A stretch of DNA of 64,000 nt from Zasmidium citrigriseum (GCA_002786025.1 NHNW01000006.1:1107639-1171638), one strand, 5' to 3'. Shown: positions 19,224 to 31,440, counted from the first letter of the stretch. The notes: generated by a model not told the origin, from the sequence alone. Translations and numbers: made by a program.

Positions 19224-20024
19224 TCAATCCCCCAAACAAATCCCAATAAACTCCTCCCTCGAAATACCCCCCTCCCCTCTAACATCAAACTCCTCAATCA
19301 TAGCCTGCAACTCCTCCTCCTGCAACCCCTCGCCCAACTCCCTCGCCACCCTCCTCAAATCCTGCAAATCAATCCTCCCCTTTCCCTCCTGATCGAAAAG
19401 ATCAAACGCCCGCAGAATCTCCTCTCGCGGATCCCGGGCGAGGATCCTTTGCGCCGCGATGGTCACGAAGGCGGAGTGTGGGAGGAGGAGACGGCTGGGG
19501 CCGGAGAAGGTGGGTTGGACGGGCGGTTGCTGGTTCGGGGATTGATGGTGGAGAGTTGAGGCGGGGATTCCGTGGGTTTGGAGGATGGAGACGAGGTCGG
19601 GTTTGGGCAGGTCGAAACCTAGGGCTTTGAGGGCGACTTTTAGTTCGTGGTAGTCGATGTGGGAGTCTTTGTCTAGGTCGAAGAGGGAGAACTGTCACAA
19701 TACCCTCTGATCAGCACTTCATCCTGTGTGTCTTGGGAATGTGGTGGAACTTACGGCTTCATTTATCTCCTCCCTCTGCTCCTCACTCAATGACTCGAGC
19801 GCATTCCGTTCTTCTGCTTCCCTTCTCTCGCGTTCTTGTCGTTCTAATCTTTCCCTTTCCAATCGCTGCGCTTCGCGTTGCTGTGGTGTGGGACCTGTCG
19901 CGCCTCCCGTGGGGTTTTGCTGCGGTGCAGCGTAGGGTGTTTGGCCGGCGAAGGGCGTGTTCGAGGCGCGTCCGAGGCCTGAGGTGTAGGGCCGGGAAGG
20001 GAAGGGCTGGTGCGAGGCCGCCAT
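19224..20024 (-). CDS. cdc31: Centrin / cell division control protein 31
   Basis: Two exons, 20024-19755 and 19691-19224, with a 63-nt intron (GTAAGT...GACAG) give 245 aa. After a Pro/Gln- and Arg/Glu-rich N-terminal extension, LSEEQREEINEAFSLFDLDK starts the first EF-hand with a good calcium loop (DLDKDSHIDYHE), and DYHELKVALKALGFDLPK is the centrin-typical exit. The later hands are degenerate: AFDLFDQEGKGRIDLQDL and EEFDVRGEGGISREEFIG. Centrin binds Sfi1 at the spindle pole body and also works in nucleotide-excision repair and mRNA export. The protein is longer than the usual 160-180 aa because of the N-terminal extension of about 75 residues and a Pro/Gln insert between hands 2 and 3. Confidence 0.88.
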
Positions 20025-20951
20025 TGTTGCGAGTCTTGGTTGCCGGGATGTCTTGGTGGAGGTGAGGTGGGTTTTGGCGGTGAAAGAGGTGATGGCGGGG
20101 CGGAATGTTTGTTGGCGCAAAGGTGAGGTGTTGCGGGAGGACGTGTTGGCGACGCGTTAAGGTTTGGGCGGTTGCGACTGCCGAGGATTTGCCGGGTGAC
20201 CTCACTTCTTCTTTCACGGCGTGTCTTTCACACCACAAACATGAGCACAAAGATGTCAGCAATTGTTGTCTATGCATACATCGGATCTGATTGACAGCTA
20301 AGTATCTAAGGCGAGGGAATGAGAAGTCCTGAACTTGAGTATTAATCCTATTGATACAACTCCAAAGTCACCTCCTATTCACAACTCTCTCTATTAGATA
20401 TACTCGACTACGAGCCTTGACTGACACTATATATACCAGCGTTTTCGACTGTATCTCTTTCCGGCGGTCTCTTCTCCCTGACATTCCAACTCGACCTTCA
20501 GCATGAATGATTGGCGCTGCTACTTGGATCATCAGCTGTTCTCCCGTGGCTTCAGTGCGGAAGAGCATCATCCGAACGACCTCTTCTCAGGATAGGAAGT
20601 GAAGTCGTTCTACGAGGACGGAGGGCAGCCTGATGACGAGTATCCGAAGGAGCTCTTCCCACAACAGGAAGTAGAATTCCTTTGCCTAGGCATGTCACGC
20701 ACGACTCATCTGTCGCCCGTAAAGGCTCGCGATCAATTTCTCGCAAGTGAATTGCCCTGGATAATCAGCGTGAATGCTCGAGAGCATAGCATCAGCGAGT
20801 CACGACCTCGCGTCGAGGCGCCTTGTGAATCCAAGAATTATAAATCGCCCGACCTCCGTCTGCGACCGCTCTCCTGCCTCAAACACCTCCGAACTTGAAA
20901 CCGCGCTCGACTTTAGCCTCGAAACCAACTTCATCTGACAAATTCAACACC
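20025..20951. promoter_or_regulatory. Divergent promoter region, centrin / first 2EXR gene
   Basis: About 930 bp without a supported gene. A TATAAAT box at 20,839-20,845 lies 113 nt before the ATG of the 2EXR gene, a distance similar to those of its two downstream paralogues. Confidence 0.45.
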
Positions 20952-22402
20952 ATGGCACGCCGTCAGACCGTGCCCGATCGGCGGAATGCCCTGACTGACT
21001 TCTTCAAGCCGGCCAAGACGAAGAAGAAGGGCAAGGCATCAAACCCCAACCCGACGACCAACAGCGGACTCGAGTCTTCATCATCCGCGCAGATCAATTC
21101 TTCCGTGTCTCCGCCTTCCAAGTTCGATGCGCTTGATCCTTCGGACTACTATGGCAATACAAGCGCCATGATCCTCGACTTTCATCGCACTCACTACGGA
21201 GTCGTTGATTCCAGATCTTTGGCTACGCCGGCAGAATCGGTGTCGGGGCGGTGGTACCAGATCTGGCTCGAGGAGAAGCAGAGGTAAGCTTGTCCACTGA
21301 TCATGCTCGGTCGATGCTAACACAAGACAGGCGCGCCTCCGCATACACTGCTATGCTCGAAACCGATGACTACACTCCTACATTGCCAGCTACTTGTCAG
21401 CCAGCTCACGAAGCTCTTGCGGCGTACCGTGACTACCCACAGCTCTACAACGAGCGCAAGTGTGCCGGTGGATATCAGCCTTACCGCGCTACTTCCAACT
21501 CGAAGACACCAACAGGCTTTCTCCATCTTCCGGCAGAACTTCGAAATGACATCTACAAGAAGTTGCTCGTATTTGAACAGCCTTTCGAGTTCGATCTCGA
21601 ACCAATCAAGCAGGGGCGAGGATGGACATGGAGTGCAGGCAATTCATCGGAGATCGCGTACAAGAACAGCGCACCAGCGAGAAGAATCCTACGACTGAAC
21701 AAGCAGATCAACAAGGCGGCCAGCGAGGTTTTCTATGGTGAGAATGAATTCGAGATCAGTAGTGAGCTGGGCTGGTCACTACTGGCCGGTTTCATGAACA
21801 CCATCGGCCTCAAGAACGCAGCCCGCTTGCGAAGAGTCACGGTGCAAGTACACTGGCCTGGCTTCGACAGCGACCTGAGCGACTCCCCCTTGTCGAGACA
21901 CGGCCGGCACCTGCAGGCCAGCATTGATCAGGATTCGCGCTCCTGTCTGCCGCTTGATAAATACCGCAACCCGGCTGTCGCGCACCAAGAATGCATGAAG
22001 ATCTTCCACGAAGGCGGCATGCTGGCAGAGCTGAATCTGGTTCTCCCTTACACTTACCAAGTTGACAACATCTGGGATCTCAATCTCAAATCGGAAAAGT
22101 TCGAGCATAAGGTCGCCATCAAGCTTATCCATCTGGACAGCCGTTGGCGTTATGGCTCCACAGATCCGCTTCACTCCACCCAGAAGCCCCTGCGCAAGAT
22201 CACAGCGCCGCGCAAGACCTTACGTGGCGAAAAGACGGCAGGACCGAGCTTCGAACAGGAGTTCAAGACCGCGAAAGCATATGCCAAGTCTCAGCAATGG
22301 GATTATGCGAGAATGGCAACCGATTTCTCAGGCAATTACGTTCCGCGAGAGCCGCATCCGAACGACGATCCAGAGGAGGATGATGAGGGGGAGGAGTCGT
22401 GA
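20952..22402 (+). CDS. 2EXR/F-box-like protein, tandem paralogue 1
   Basis: Two exons (20952-21283, 21331-22402) give 467 aa; the 47-nt intron has a GTAAGC donor and a CTAAC branch point and splits an Arg codon after EEKQ. The N-terminus is basic and Ser-rich. The recognisable core is PTGFLHLPAELRNDIYKKLL, followed by LRLNKQINKAASEVFYGENE, the arrangement of the fungal 2EXR/F-box-like family. These proteins are numerous in dothideomycetes and mostly unstudied; a substrate-adaptor role is only an analogy. This copy, 23,075 and 25,347 are adjacent, co-oriented and share the intron site, so they arose by tandem duplication. Confidence 0.75.
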
Positions 22403-22931
22403 TGTGACAGTGGAGGAATTACAAGACATTGGGCGCCGGGTTGTGTTCTTATCTCTTTCTTCTCTCGTTTCTGTTCTGCCACCGAGTTGCTCTACACGTT
22501 ACCGAAGACGCCCCAAACTAGTGGAGTTTCTCGCCGCAGAAAATTTCCCGATGTCGAACGAATACCAGAATTCTTACGAAGTAGCCCCGAAAATAGCGAA
22601 AGCATCGACTGGAACTCATCGAGGTGTCCGTCCACTCGCCAACGCCTCCGCTTGCTCTCCACGAGATGCGAACAGACACGAATTCCTGAGAGATTGATAA
22701 CCACGCATGGGATCCTACTCCCGAAACCCGACCTCTGTGTAAGATAGGACTTTTCAAGCTTCGAGACATATGAATGCTCGTAAGGTTGAGCTTGTAGCGG
22801 GGACACTGCAGGTGAATGACTTTACCCGCTTCTGAACGGCTATGAAAGCTTGTTAGCAAGGTCTTCTTCTAAAGCCTATCTGGATATTCACCGACCGGTT
22901 CGTCACAAGCTTAGAATCGGCCCAATAAGGG
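22403..22931. other. Spacer between paralogues 1 and 2, no gene seen
   Basis: Downstream region of paralogue 1. No exon or repeat with clear boundaries. Confidence 0.4.
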
Positions 22932-22975
22932 AGGAGGTGAACGCACGGATCATCTTCCCTTGGAACGTATAAATA
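22932..22975 (+). promoter_or_regulatory. Shared upstream element plus TATA box, paralogue 2
   Basis: GGAGGTGAACGCACGGATCA, preceded by A (22932-22952), is followed after 15 nt by TATAAATA (22968-22975), which lies 107 nt before the ATG at 23,075. The same 21-mer occurs at 25,167-25,187 with the identical 15-nt spacing to TATAAATA. The conserved block is far longer than a typical core-promoter match. Confidence 0.7.
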
Positions 22976-23074
22976 GTCGTCGCCCTCAAGCCCTCGAATC
23001 CGGACTCTGCCTCGAATTCTGCCGTATGCCAGACCTCGACCTATCCAAACCATCCGCCACGCACCAATGACAAG

Positions 23075-24616
23075 ATGTCTGGCCAACCGATAGATCTTAC
23101 GGCCTTCATCAAGCTACCAAAGGCCAACCGCAAGGCGAAGCGAGCCACGTCTACCGACGACGAATCCAACACTGCCCTCGAGTCGTACTCTAGCATGGAT
23201 GTCAAGACGCAAGCGTCCCTTAACAGGTTCGCGCCCTTCATTCAGATGCAAACCCGCTTCAGAAACACTCTTGCTGTGATTCAAGACTCATACCGTGATG
23301 TCGATGGAACGGTCAAGAAGTACAGCGACTTGCCAATCCCGAGGGCAGACGTGATGGCGCGCAAAGGCCATACGGCATGGCTAGAGGAGAAGCAGAGGTA
23401 AGCTTGCCAGATCGGCTGCTCTATTAACATGTGCTGATTTTGGTGCAGACGAGTCACTCGGTACAGCCGTCTGCTTGAGAGAGACGACTACCAGGCCAGT
23501 GCTCCAGCTTCCTGCGAGCCAGCCGATGTCGCCCTTGCGAAATACGTCCCATACAGCATTCTCTTCGGCGAGCGCAAGGACTCAGCCGAGTACCCCTTCA
23601 AGTCAAGCTCTTCTGAGAAGCCTACTGGCTTCATGGACCTCCCTGCCGAGATACGGAATCGTATCTACCGAATGGCGCTCGTCTTCGACTTTCCGTTCGA
23701 GTTTCTTCCTAAGACAGGCGAATCTCGCAAGGAAGCTCTGGATCGCGCGCACGAGACTGCCAAGAAGGACTATGCCAAGACGCTTACCGCGCGGAAGATG
23801 CTGCGTCTGAACAAGCAAGTCTGCAAGGAAGCAAGCGAAATCTTCTACGGAGAGAATGAGTTTCGCTTTACGGCTACACTAGGTTGGGCCTGGCTTCGGG
23901 GCTTCATGGAGACTATTGGTAGAGACAACGCCGGACGCCTACGCAACATCACCGTGCACATCCACTGGCCCGGTCGCAGCTTTCAGAATGACCGGAGATG
24001 GGTCGAGTACTGCATCAAGTCGGACCTGGAACATGATTGGGGCCCAGAGGGTGACTGGATTCTGAAGCACTACCAGAACTTCTACAAGCCCCTCGATAAG
24101 TTCCGGTCCACCAAGGAAGCGCTTCAAGAATGTATCGACATCTTCGAGGAGGCGGGCAATCTCTCGTCACTCAAACTCGTCCTTCCTCTCCGCTTCAACG
24201 TCGAGAACATCACCGATCTGAACCTCGACCAATCCAGATTCAAAGGTCCAGTCGCCATCAAGATCATCCACCTCGAAACCTCAAATTCGTGGTATCCTGA
24301 TAAGTCCCAGACCCCTCTCCGCAAGCTCGCCTCATCGAACCGGATGCCTGATTCAGCGACGCAGCGTTGTCAGCAGCGCGAGGACACGGACACAGATCCC
24401 ACGGTTGTTGAAGAGTACGAGACGGTCAAGGCCTACGCAGACGCCAAGGGCTGGGCTTACGAGCCGGTCTTCTGCAACAAAGAGGGCCGCTTCGTTTCTG
24501 CTACCGAATACTACACGACGCATGAGTTTCCCGAGTGGATCACTGACCAGAGCATAGCTAATGCCCTAGCGGATCTTCTGGACAGAGAGCATCAGCGCCG
24601 AGAACGTTTGCTTTGA
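23075..24616 (+). CDS. 2EXR/F-box-like protein, tandem paralogue 2
   Basis: Exons 23075-23397 and 23449-24616 with a 51-nt intron give 496 aa. The intron splits the Arg codon after EEKQ exactly as in the flanking paralogues. The core is KPTGFMDLPAEIRNRIYRMA, followed by MLRLNKQVCKEASEIFYGEN. A charged tail (EWITDQSIANALADLLDREH) makes it about 30 residues longer than its neighbours. Function unknown; see paralogue 1 for the family. Confidence 0.75.
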
Positions 24617-25166
24617 TAATAGATGGACAGGCGTTGGTTTGAGTTGGGTTTGAATGGCGTTAGTTCTGGGCGGAGAGTTTGCTAGAGCATGTCTCACAAC
24701 GTAGCAAACAGCCCACGCTAGCTACTTTAATATAGAACTTAGCTAGCACGTCTCAGGAATCGACTTTGTTCCAAACTTGTATTTGATCCCCTCGAACTAC
24801 TAATGTTGTTGCGCTCGCTCGGATTTTGGCCTTGTGTTCTCTCGCTATAAGAACTTTTTGGATGTGGAAGGGCTTAGGTAGTGGCAAAGCCTAGGACAAA
24901 ACGTCCTAAGATAACCCCGTCAATACTACTGGCCCTGTCCATCTTTTCCTACGACTATATACGACATACGACCCGGCAATCGAACGGAATCGGTGGCGGA
25001 GCGATACCAAGCCTAAACGATAAGGCATATATTCGACTCAACGCATGTGAGTCTCTCTATCTTCTTGTGAAGGCTTATGAAAGAAGATCGCATATAATAT
25101 TAACTGCTCGAGCAGTCACGAGCTGGAAACTCACGTGCGCTAGTCCAAAATTTGTCCTAAAATGGC
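24617..25166. other. Spacer between paralogues 2 and 3, no gene seen
   Basis: AT-richer than its surroundings, with several CTAGCTA-type runs around 24,715-24,750. No gene is supported. Confidence 0.4.
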
Positions 25167-25210
25167 AGGAGGTGAACGCACGGATCACCTTTCCTGCAAA
25201 CCTATAAATA
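25167..25210 (+). promoter_or_regulatory. Shared upstream element plus TATA box, paralogue 3
   Basis: Second copy of the 21-mer (25167-25187), again 15 nt before TATAAATA (25203-25210). The ATG is 144 nt from the start of the TATA box here against 107 nt in paralogue 2, so the promoter block is conserved while the leader has diverged. Confidence 0.7.
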
Positions 25211-25346
25211 CTCCAACCTTCGCCTGCTTCTGACCTCTTCTCCAATCTCTCGACAACTTGCCTCGATCGGGAACTCGACTCCAACATCGACGTCGACGTC
25301 GACTTCGATCTCAAACTCGAACTCGTCAAAGTCCGCACCTGCCACC

Positions 25347-26796
25347 ATGGCATCTCAAGATGCCTCCCTCGTCGACTACCTGAAGCCGTCGAAGGCCGCC
25401 CGGAAGGCGATGCGCGCTCAGTCTCATGCAAAGTCCCAGCCCACCCTCGAGGTCTCGGTCAATTCGTCCACATCTACCCCGACCGACTCAACCACTTCCG
25501 AGATCGCCCTCATCAACTCACACACGGCCGACCAGCTGTACCGCTTCGCTCCTCCCATCCATAAGTTGATGCATTACGGCAACACGCAGGCGAGGATCCA
25601 AGACGCCTTTGTCGGCAATCACGGCGCTGTCAAGCGCTATGGCGACATGCCCATTCTGCGATCCGATGTCATCGCCGGCAAGGGGCACCAGGAATGGTTG
25701 CGTGAGAAGCAGAGGTAAGTATCAAATAATCATTGTGGACTCGAGTCTCACGAAGTGTAGGCGTGTGAAGGCCCTCACTAAGATGCTCGAGAAGGATGAT
25801 TACACGAGCAAGTCTCCTGCATCTTGCCAGACGGCGAACGATGCCCTCGTCAGATACTCCAAGTTACCCAGGTTGTTCGGCGAACGCAAGTACGCCAAGG
25901 ACTACGCCCCATACTCCTCGAACGGCCCGGCTCCCTCTTCTCTGAACGGAACTCGCTACAAGAAGCCAACGGGATTCCTCGACTTACCTCCAGAACTCAG
26001 GAATCGCATCTACAACAAAGTCCTGATCTTCGACCAAGCCTTCGAGCTCCACTCGATCTCCAACACCTACAGACGCTCGCGGCCAGGAAAGTGTCTGGCT
26101 GCCATCATCGATTTCTCGAAGCGAACTTCTGCTGCTCGAAAATTCCTCCGCACCTGCAAGACTGTCAACCAAGAAGCCAGTGAAATCTTCTACGGAGACA
26201 ACGAGTTCCGCTTCACTGGCATGCTCGGCATGTCGTTCTTCCGCGGTTTCCTTACCACCATCGGCAAGAAGAACTTGTCGCTCCTCCGCAAGGTCAGCGT
26301 CCATGTCCCTTGGCATGGCTACGACAAGTGCAGTCCTTGGGACTTCGGCAACATCCCACGCCTACACGAGGACCTTGAGAAAGGCGATTCTATGCTCAAG
26401 CCTCTTGACAAGATGCGCGAACCCATCAACGCTGCCCTTGAGGCGATCAAGCTTCTGGAGAACGCCGGCAACTTGGTTGAGCTCAACCTCACGGTCACCC
26501 ATCGCTACAACGGTTTCGACGACGTCACGGACTTTGACATCAACGTGAAGAAGTTCAAGAAAGGCCTCGAAATCAAATTGGTCCACCTTGTGCCGGAGGG
26601 ATCGGAGGTGACGGCTGACCGCGAGGACATGACGCTTGAGAAGAAGATCAATCACAAGTTCACCTGCGGTCGAGTCGTCCGTAGCACGAAGGAGACGCAT
26701 GTGCTCAAAGGTGGATTGAAAGCGTACGCTGCTGCTCGTGGCTGGAAGTATGCTGTGGTCGGTGTGAGTGATACGGGCAAATACACCCTCAACTAA
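25347..26796 (+). CDS. 2EXR/F-box-like protein, tandem paralogue 3
   Basis: Exons 25347-25714 and 25761-26796 with a 46-nt intron at the same split Arg codon (REKQ/R) give 467 aa. The core reads KKPTGFLDLPPELRNRIYNK, followed by FLRTCKTVNQEASEIFYGDN. The N-terminal segment (MASQDASLVDYLKPSKAARK) resembles MSGQPIDLTAFIKLPKANRK of paralogue 2 and places these two copies closest. The start ATG has a good CCACCATGG context. Function unknown. Confidence 0.75.
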
Positions 26797-27001
26797 GTCG
26801 AGCACGGAACGACGGGATGGCGACAAGGGAATACACAAGCAAGTTGCGTTGCTCTTCGAATCAGTGGCCAGAGAAGGCGCAGCGTCCCAGACTGAGGTAC
26901 TAGGGGCAGGCTTTAGCAGACGAATTGTACTTTCACTTTGTTTCTCATTTCAAACTCTACACAGTGTCTAGTGCATGAATGCTGTTCTGGCTGGTGGCAC
27001 T

Positions 27002-28455
27002 CTAGAAGACCGCCAAAGCCAATCCAGCCGCCACGAGCATGCCCAGAGCCGGCGAGTTTGTCCCTGCGGCGCCAGTGTATGGCTCGACACTCGTGGCTGC
27101 GGCAGGCAGAGGAATGGTGCTCGTGGCCGATGGCAGGCCCTCTGTCAATGCCAGCGAAGACACTGGTTGAGCATTCTCGTATTGGACGGTTCCTGCCTCT
27201 CTGTCTTCCGGGATTCCGGTCGTCACGTTGTTGGGATTGAGGACCCTACACAGACGATTGTTAGCTCATAAAACGACCACATCAACGAGATTTCCGCCAC
27301 TTACTGGTCGATGCCATGGATAACGCCCAAGTTCGTAACAATGTTTGGAGCCACCACCTTTGCTCCCTCAATGAAGATCGCCGGCGCTCCAGTATCGTCC
27401 TCACCGATCGTCACGGTTGGAAAGCCTCCTTCCAGAGAACCTATCAATTCTCCATCCTTGAGATCGTCGGCGTACAATGGACCGAGAGGGATGACGTGGA
27501 AACTCAGAATGTCCGTAAGGTCGGCCGCGCTAATGTCCTGCAAGGCCGAGCCAATGTCGAGGAACGCCTGGTTGACCGGGGCGAACAGGGTCAAGCTCGA
27601 ATTGCCTCCGGTCAGTGCCTGCGCATCGTTGATATCGATGTTTGATGCCTCCAAAGCACCCAATAGAGCTTGGAAATTGCCTGCGAGCAGGGTGTCTTCG
27701 AGACTTCCGGGCAGTGTCAGAACTCGGTCGATGATGTGGGCGTAGCCTTGGTCGAATTGGATGTCCTGCGAGATCTCTGTCAGTCCATGCCCGAACATGC
27801 TGCTTCTGTCTTTACTTACCGCTTGTTGGACAGTCGAGTTGAGAAGAAAGCCACTAATGAAGAAGACATCACCGTCACTCTTGACCGCTCCAACACCTCG
27901 TCCGCTGCTTGAGATATCACTCTCGTTGAAGATGTACAACGATGGAGTCCACCTGGATTGGAGGATACCACCTTCGGGGATGAGGTCGGAGGTAATGGGA
28001 ATGCCACCGTTAAGAGCATGGTATGAAAGGACGTTGCGAGCGAATTCCGGGTCTGTTTGGAATCTTTGACCATCGTCCGTCTGGAGGTAGTCTTCCAACG
28101 CCTGGTTACTTGGTGCCAGGAAAGTGTAATTGATAAAGCGATTCAAGTTGTTGAGGGTCTCGGAGAATGTCTCATTTCTCAGGATCGTGTTGAGCATGCT
28201 CAGCTCCGGTTCGGATGACAGCAGCTCAGTGAAGCTTTGCTGGCCAGGGAATGCAGTGAAGCCACCAGGGGCGCCAGAGTCGGTAGAGCTCGCAACTCCA
28301 CTAGCAGCGGCGGTGGCTGTAGCAAAGCCGGTTGTTGATACAATCTCTTTGGTGTTTGTGAGAGTCGTGAGCGCCGGAGAGCCCAATGAGGTATCCTCAT
28401 CCTGGGCAGATGCCCCGAGGATTGCAAAGCAAATGGAGAGAAGCGCTGAGTTCAT
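27002..28455 (-). CDS. GPI-anchored protein with two fasciclin (FAS1) domains
   Basis: Exons 28455-27305 and 27245-27002 with a 59-nt intron give 464 aa. There is a signal peptide (MNSALLSICFAILGASAQ), a Ser/Thr-rich linker, and two FAS1 domains: NRFINYTFLAPSNQALEDYL with NVLSYHALNGG, and SSLTLFAPVNQAFLDIGS with DILSFHVIPLG. The second domain closes with AKVVAPNIVTNLGVIHGIDQ, the family H2 region. The tail GAAGTNSPALGMLVAAGLAL looks like a GPI-attachment signal. FAS1 proteins act at the cell surface in adhesion and wall biology. Confidence 0.87.
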
Positions 28456-29005
28456 CTTGCTGTCTTTGCGATGGAGAGACCAGTCGTTACTAATTCCTCA
28501 CTCCGGAACTTGTGTCTCTTTATACAATACTTGCTCCGCGGACACTGAAGGTGTGAAAATGCCGACGTCATCGTCGTTCCTCACCGTGGAAATAGATCAG
28601 AGCATTCCACCGATCGGCATGAGACGATTGTTCGAAAGTCGTAAGTGCTGGGAACGGTTTCTGCAATAGTGCTGCTTCGAGCCATCCATTCGGAGAGAGC
28701 GAAGTTGTCCGCGGCGAGTTCAGCACAGCCATCGCCGGACCCACGCCTTGCTTCTATCCAGACAAGCACCAATAGGTTAGCCAGAGACAACGAAATACCA
28801 AGTATTGATGTTCATGTTTAGTCTTGGCACACGCCTTGACTCCCCCGATCGGGCTTTCCGGCCACGTGAAGTCTGCATGGCGAATCCTTCCCGCGTGGCA
28901 TGCTCCGCGGGGCGGCAATACCAGATCTATGACTTCAAACGTTACATCTCCCAAGACGTCGATCACATTTTGATAGGCCTTCGGTCGATTTGATGGCTCA
29001 GATCT
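28456..29005. other. Intergenic, promoter of the fasciclin gene; otherwise nothing seen
   Basis: Upstream of the minus-strand fasciclin gene and downstream of a minus-strand regulator. Fragments lack protein motifs. Confidence 0.4.
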
Positions 29006-31085
29006 CTACGGATTGGGAGGGATGGTGCCAAACCAGTCGAAGGTATTGTCTATAAAAGCATCATTGGTCCACCACGCGAGCAAGTCTTCCAGGCTTGGGT
29101 CGAACTCGAAGTCCGGAGCTCTGTCCGATGTGGTTGGAGGGCCCAGCAATGTCTCATTCTGGTCTGCTGATTCCCCACATGCATTGATGTGTTGGTTATT
29201 GACAGACGCACCTGGTCCTTGTGTCTGTTCCCAACTTGGCTTCTCCTTCGAATGGGTCTTATCCTCGGAATAAAGCACAGCCTCAGCATGACCAAGAAAC
29301 CTGGACGCCAGATCTTCAAGTCTCCTGACAAGCGAGTTGCGACTTTTCTCCGCCAAGGCATTCAAGTATGGGAGGAGTTTGCTCATCGAGTGAAGAGACT
29401 GTTCATTCTGCTCGTAGTATGACCTGCTCTTACTCGTCATCAAAACGTAGCCGAGAAGACTTTGGAATGCCGCGAAGGGGCAAAAAAGCAGCTGCCAGAT
29501 GGAAGGCTGATTTGAGAACGAAAGTCGAATTGGATTTTGTGAAGGCAGCCGAGTAAGTCCTCGGCCAACTGTCGTCCGTGCGATCCAGGAGTTTTGCAGC
29601 CTCGAACCAGAAGCATTCGCAGATGACAGTAGAGGAACTGAACATTGACTAGCCCTTGCTCAATCTTTGTTTGGCCTTCTGCAGGAAGGAGGGGTTTCTC
29701 GGTCAGCGCTGCTGCTTGAAGGACCTGTGAAGTTGGGTAAGCCGTTATCTTTGACTTTCAGAGCATGCTGACCTCTTTAGCTTGTTCATGCCACTTATCT
29801 AGCCGCTGATGCATTGAAGAAATCGCATCGTGATCACTCGTATGCGGGGCGTGCATACTCAGCCAGTTAGCCACATCGCCCATTATGTCTGCTAGTCGAT
29901 AAATCTGATGAGTGTAGTGGGCTTCAAAGACCTTTGGGTCGTCGGCGTCAGGTCGTGGGTTTACGATTTGATCAACCGTTGGCATCGGAACCATGGCTAC
30001 TGCGTCTCTGGAGAGTGTTGGTGGGGTCATCAGGCTCAAAGCAAGCGACTTGTCCAACATGTTCAGTTGCCAGAACAGCCTGGTATATGAGCTCTGTTGA
30101 ATAGAGTTTTGAGGACCTCGCCGTGTGTGTCCAAGTGCCTGGGTCATTGTGCATGCTTTGGAGATCAGCATCCGGGCGACCAATGGTGTGATGTATTCTT
30201 CCACTCGGGTAGCAAGTATGATCAAAGCGTGTGCGTTCAATGTGCTTGCTTCAATGTGCAGCCTCACATCGTTGAACGCAAGCCAGAGGTTGCTTTTCAA
30301 TTTGCTTTTCATTGACATGCTGTGTGTTTCATGCGTGCTTTCGAGGCTCAAGGCGACGCAGTAGAACATCACAAGCCAAGCGCGCTCTGGCGCAGGCTGC
30401 AAATGTGAGCGGGCTAAACGCTGCAACATGTCGTGATCAGTACATGCGAGAGGCAATCTACGCTTCCGTAAAATGGCGGACAAAGCTAGAATATTCAACA
30501 TTAGCCCAGCGGGTACTCGTAAGAGGATTTACTTACCCTCAGCCCACCTCATGTAGGATCCATCGTCGAACGAATAATACTCCGTAACGGCATTATCACT
30601 CAGTTTGTTGAAGACAGACGAGTCCTGTGCAACGCTGAAATACTCATCAAAGAGCGGAGCCAGGACCTTGAGAGAAGCATGATCTCTTCCCGCAAGCTTT
30701 CTCAACCTCTCATGAGTAGTGGAATCATCACATATAACCCCTGGCGCTGGGTATCGAGATGGATGCAAATCGTTTTGTCGTTGAGGCTGAGGTGATTTTG
30801 ATCCGCTTGGAGCGCTTTTGGGCTGTTTCTTCTTCCGAGTGCGACGGATCACCCCAGAGCGCGAGTAAACGCAGGTGTGGCCTTCCAGCACACATCTTTG
30901 GCATTGCGGTTGATGGCGCGAACAGCTCACCTGTGAATAGTCAGTCGAGTGTCCTGATCCGTGGGCTGATTCTCACCTTACGCGTGCGGCATTGGTCGCA
31001 CTTGGAACTGTCTTGTCAGTCGCGTCTCCATGCCGTCGGAAGGCACCACGCAGCTTACAGAGTACTGCGCCAGTTCGCCCTCCAT
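29006..31085 (-). CDS. Zn2Cys6 transcription factor with Fungal_trans domain (exon ends partly uncertain)
   Basis: The zinc cluster is assembled by splicing: CDQCRTRKVSC spans exon 2 (31007-30977) and exon 3 (30930-30537), continuing QCQRCVLEGHTC. A short first exon probably begins at ATG 31085 (MEGELA). Exon 4 (30485 to about 29,773) carries the Fungal_trans core with LARSHLQPAPERAWLVMFYC and VARMLISKACTMTQALGHTR. Further exons follow, with WQLLFCPFAAFQSLLGYVLM near 29,470. The frame ends at 29006 after an acidic, Trp-rich tail (LEDLLAWWTNDAFIDNTFDW) that may be an activation domain. The intron between about 29,640 and 29,540 is not resolved. Divergent from the FAD monooxygenase with 355 bp between starts, so it is a candidate local regulator. 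Confidence 0.75.
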
Positions 31086-31370
31086 GCTGCAAATGAGATG
31101 ATATGGAGATTGATGATGAGGAGAGGGAAGCGACGTAGAAGGAAGACGTCGGAAGTTGTGTCGCAGCTTACGGGAGTTAGAGGGGATGAAAGCAGGGTCT
31201 CGCCTTCCTTCTTGGCGAGAGGAAGGGTGTACTTGCCTATAGCAGGATAGCGCAGCCTTGCCTTCAGCTGCCGGGGAGATAGAACAATCCGATGCGGGCT
31301 TGGAGAAGTCCGTCTAGCGATGTTGTTGTGACCAAGAGCTCGGTCTCGAATATAGTCCGTGAGCGCATCG

Positions 31371-31377
31371 TATAAAT
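31371..31377 (+). promoter_or_regulatory. TATA box of the FAD monooxygenase gene
   Basis: TATAAAT lies 64 nt before the ATG at 31,441, within the 355-bp region shared with the divergent regulator gene. Confidence 0.5.
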
Positions 31378-31440
31378 GTTCTCAGCTTTCCCTTCCTGGG
31401 CGTCATATATTCCAACATATCAAAACTCCAAATATCCACT

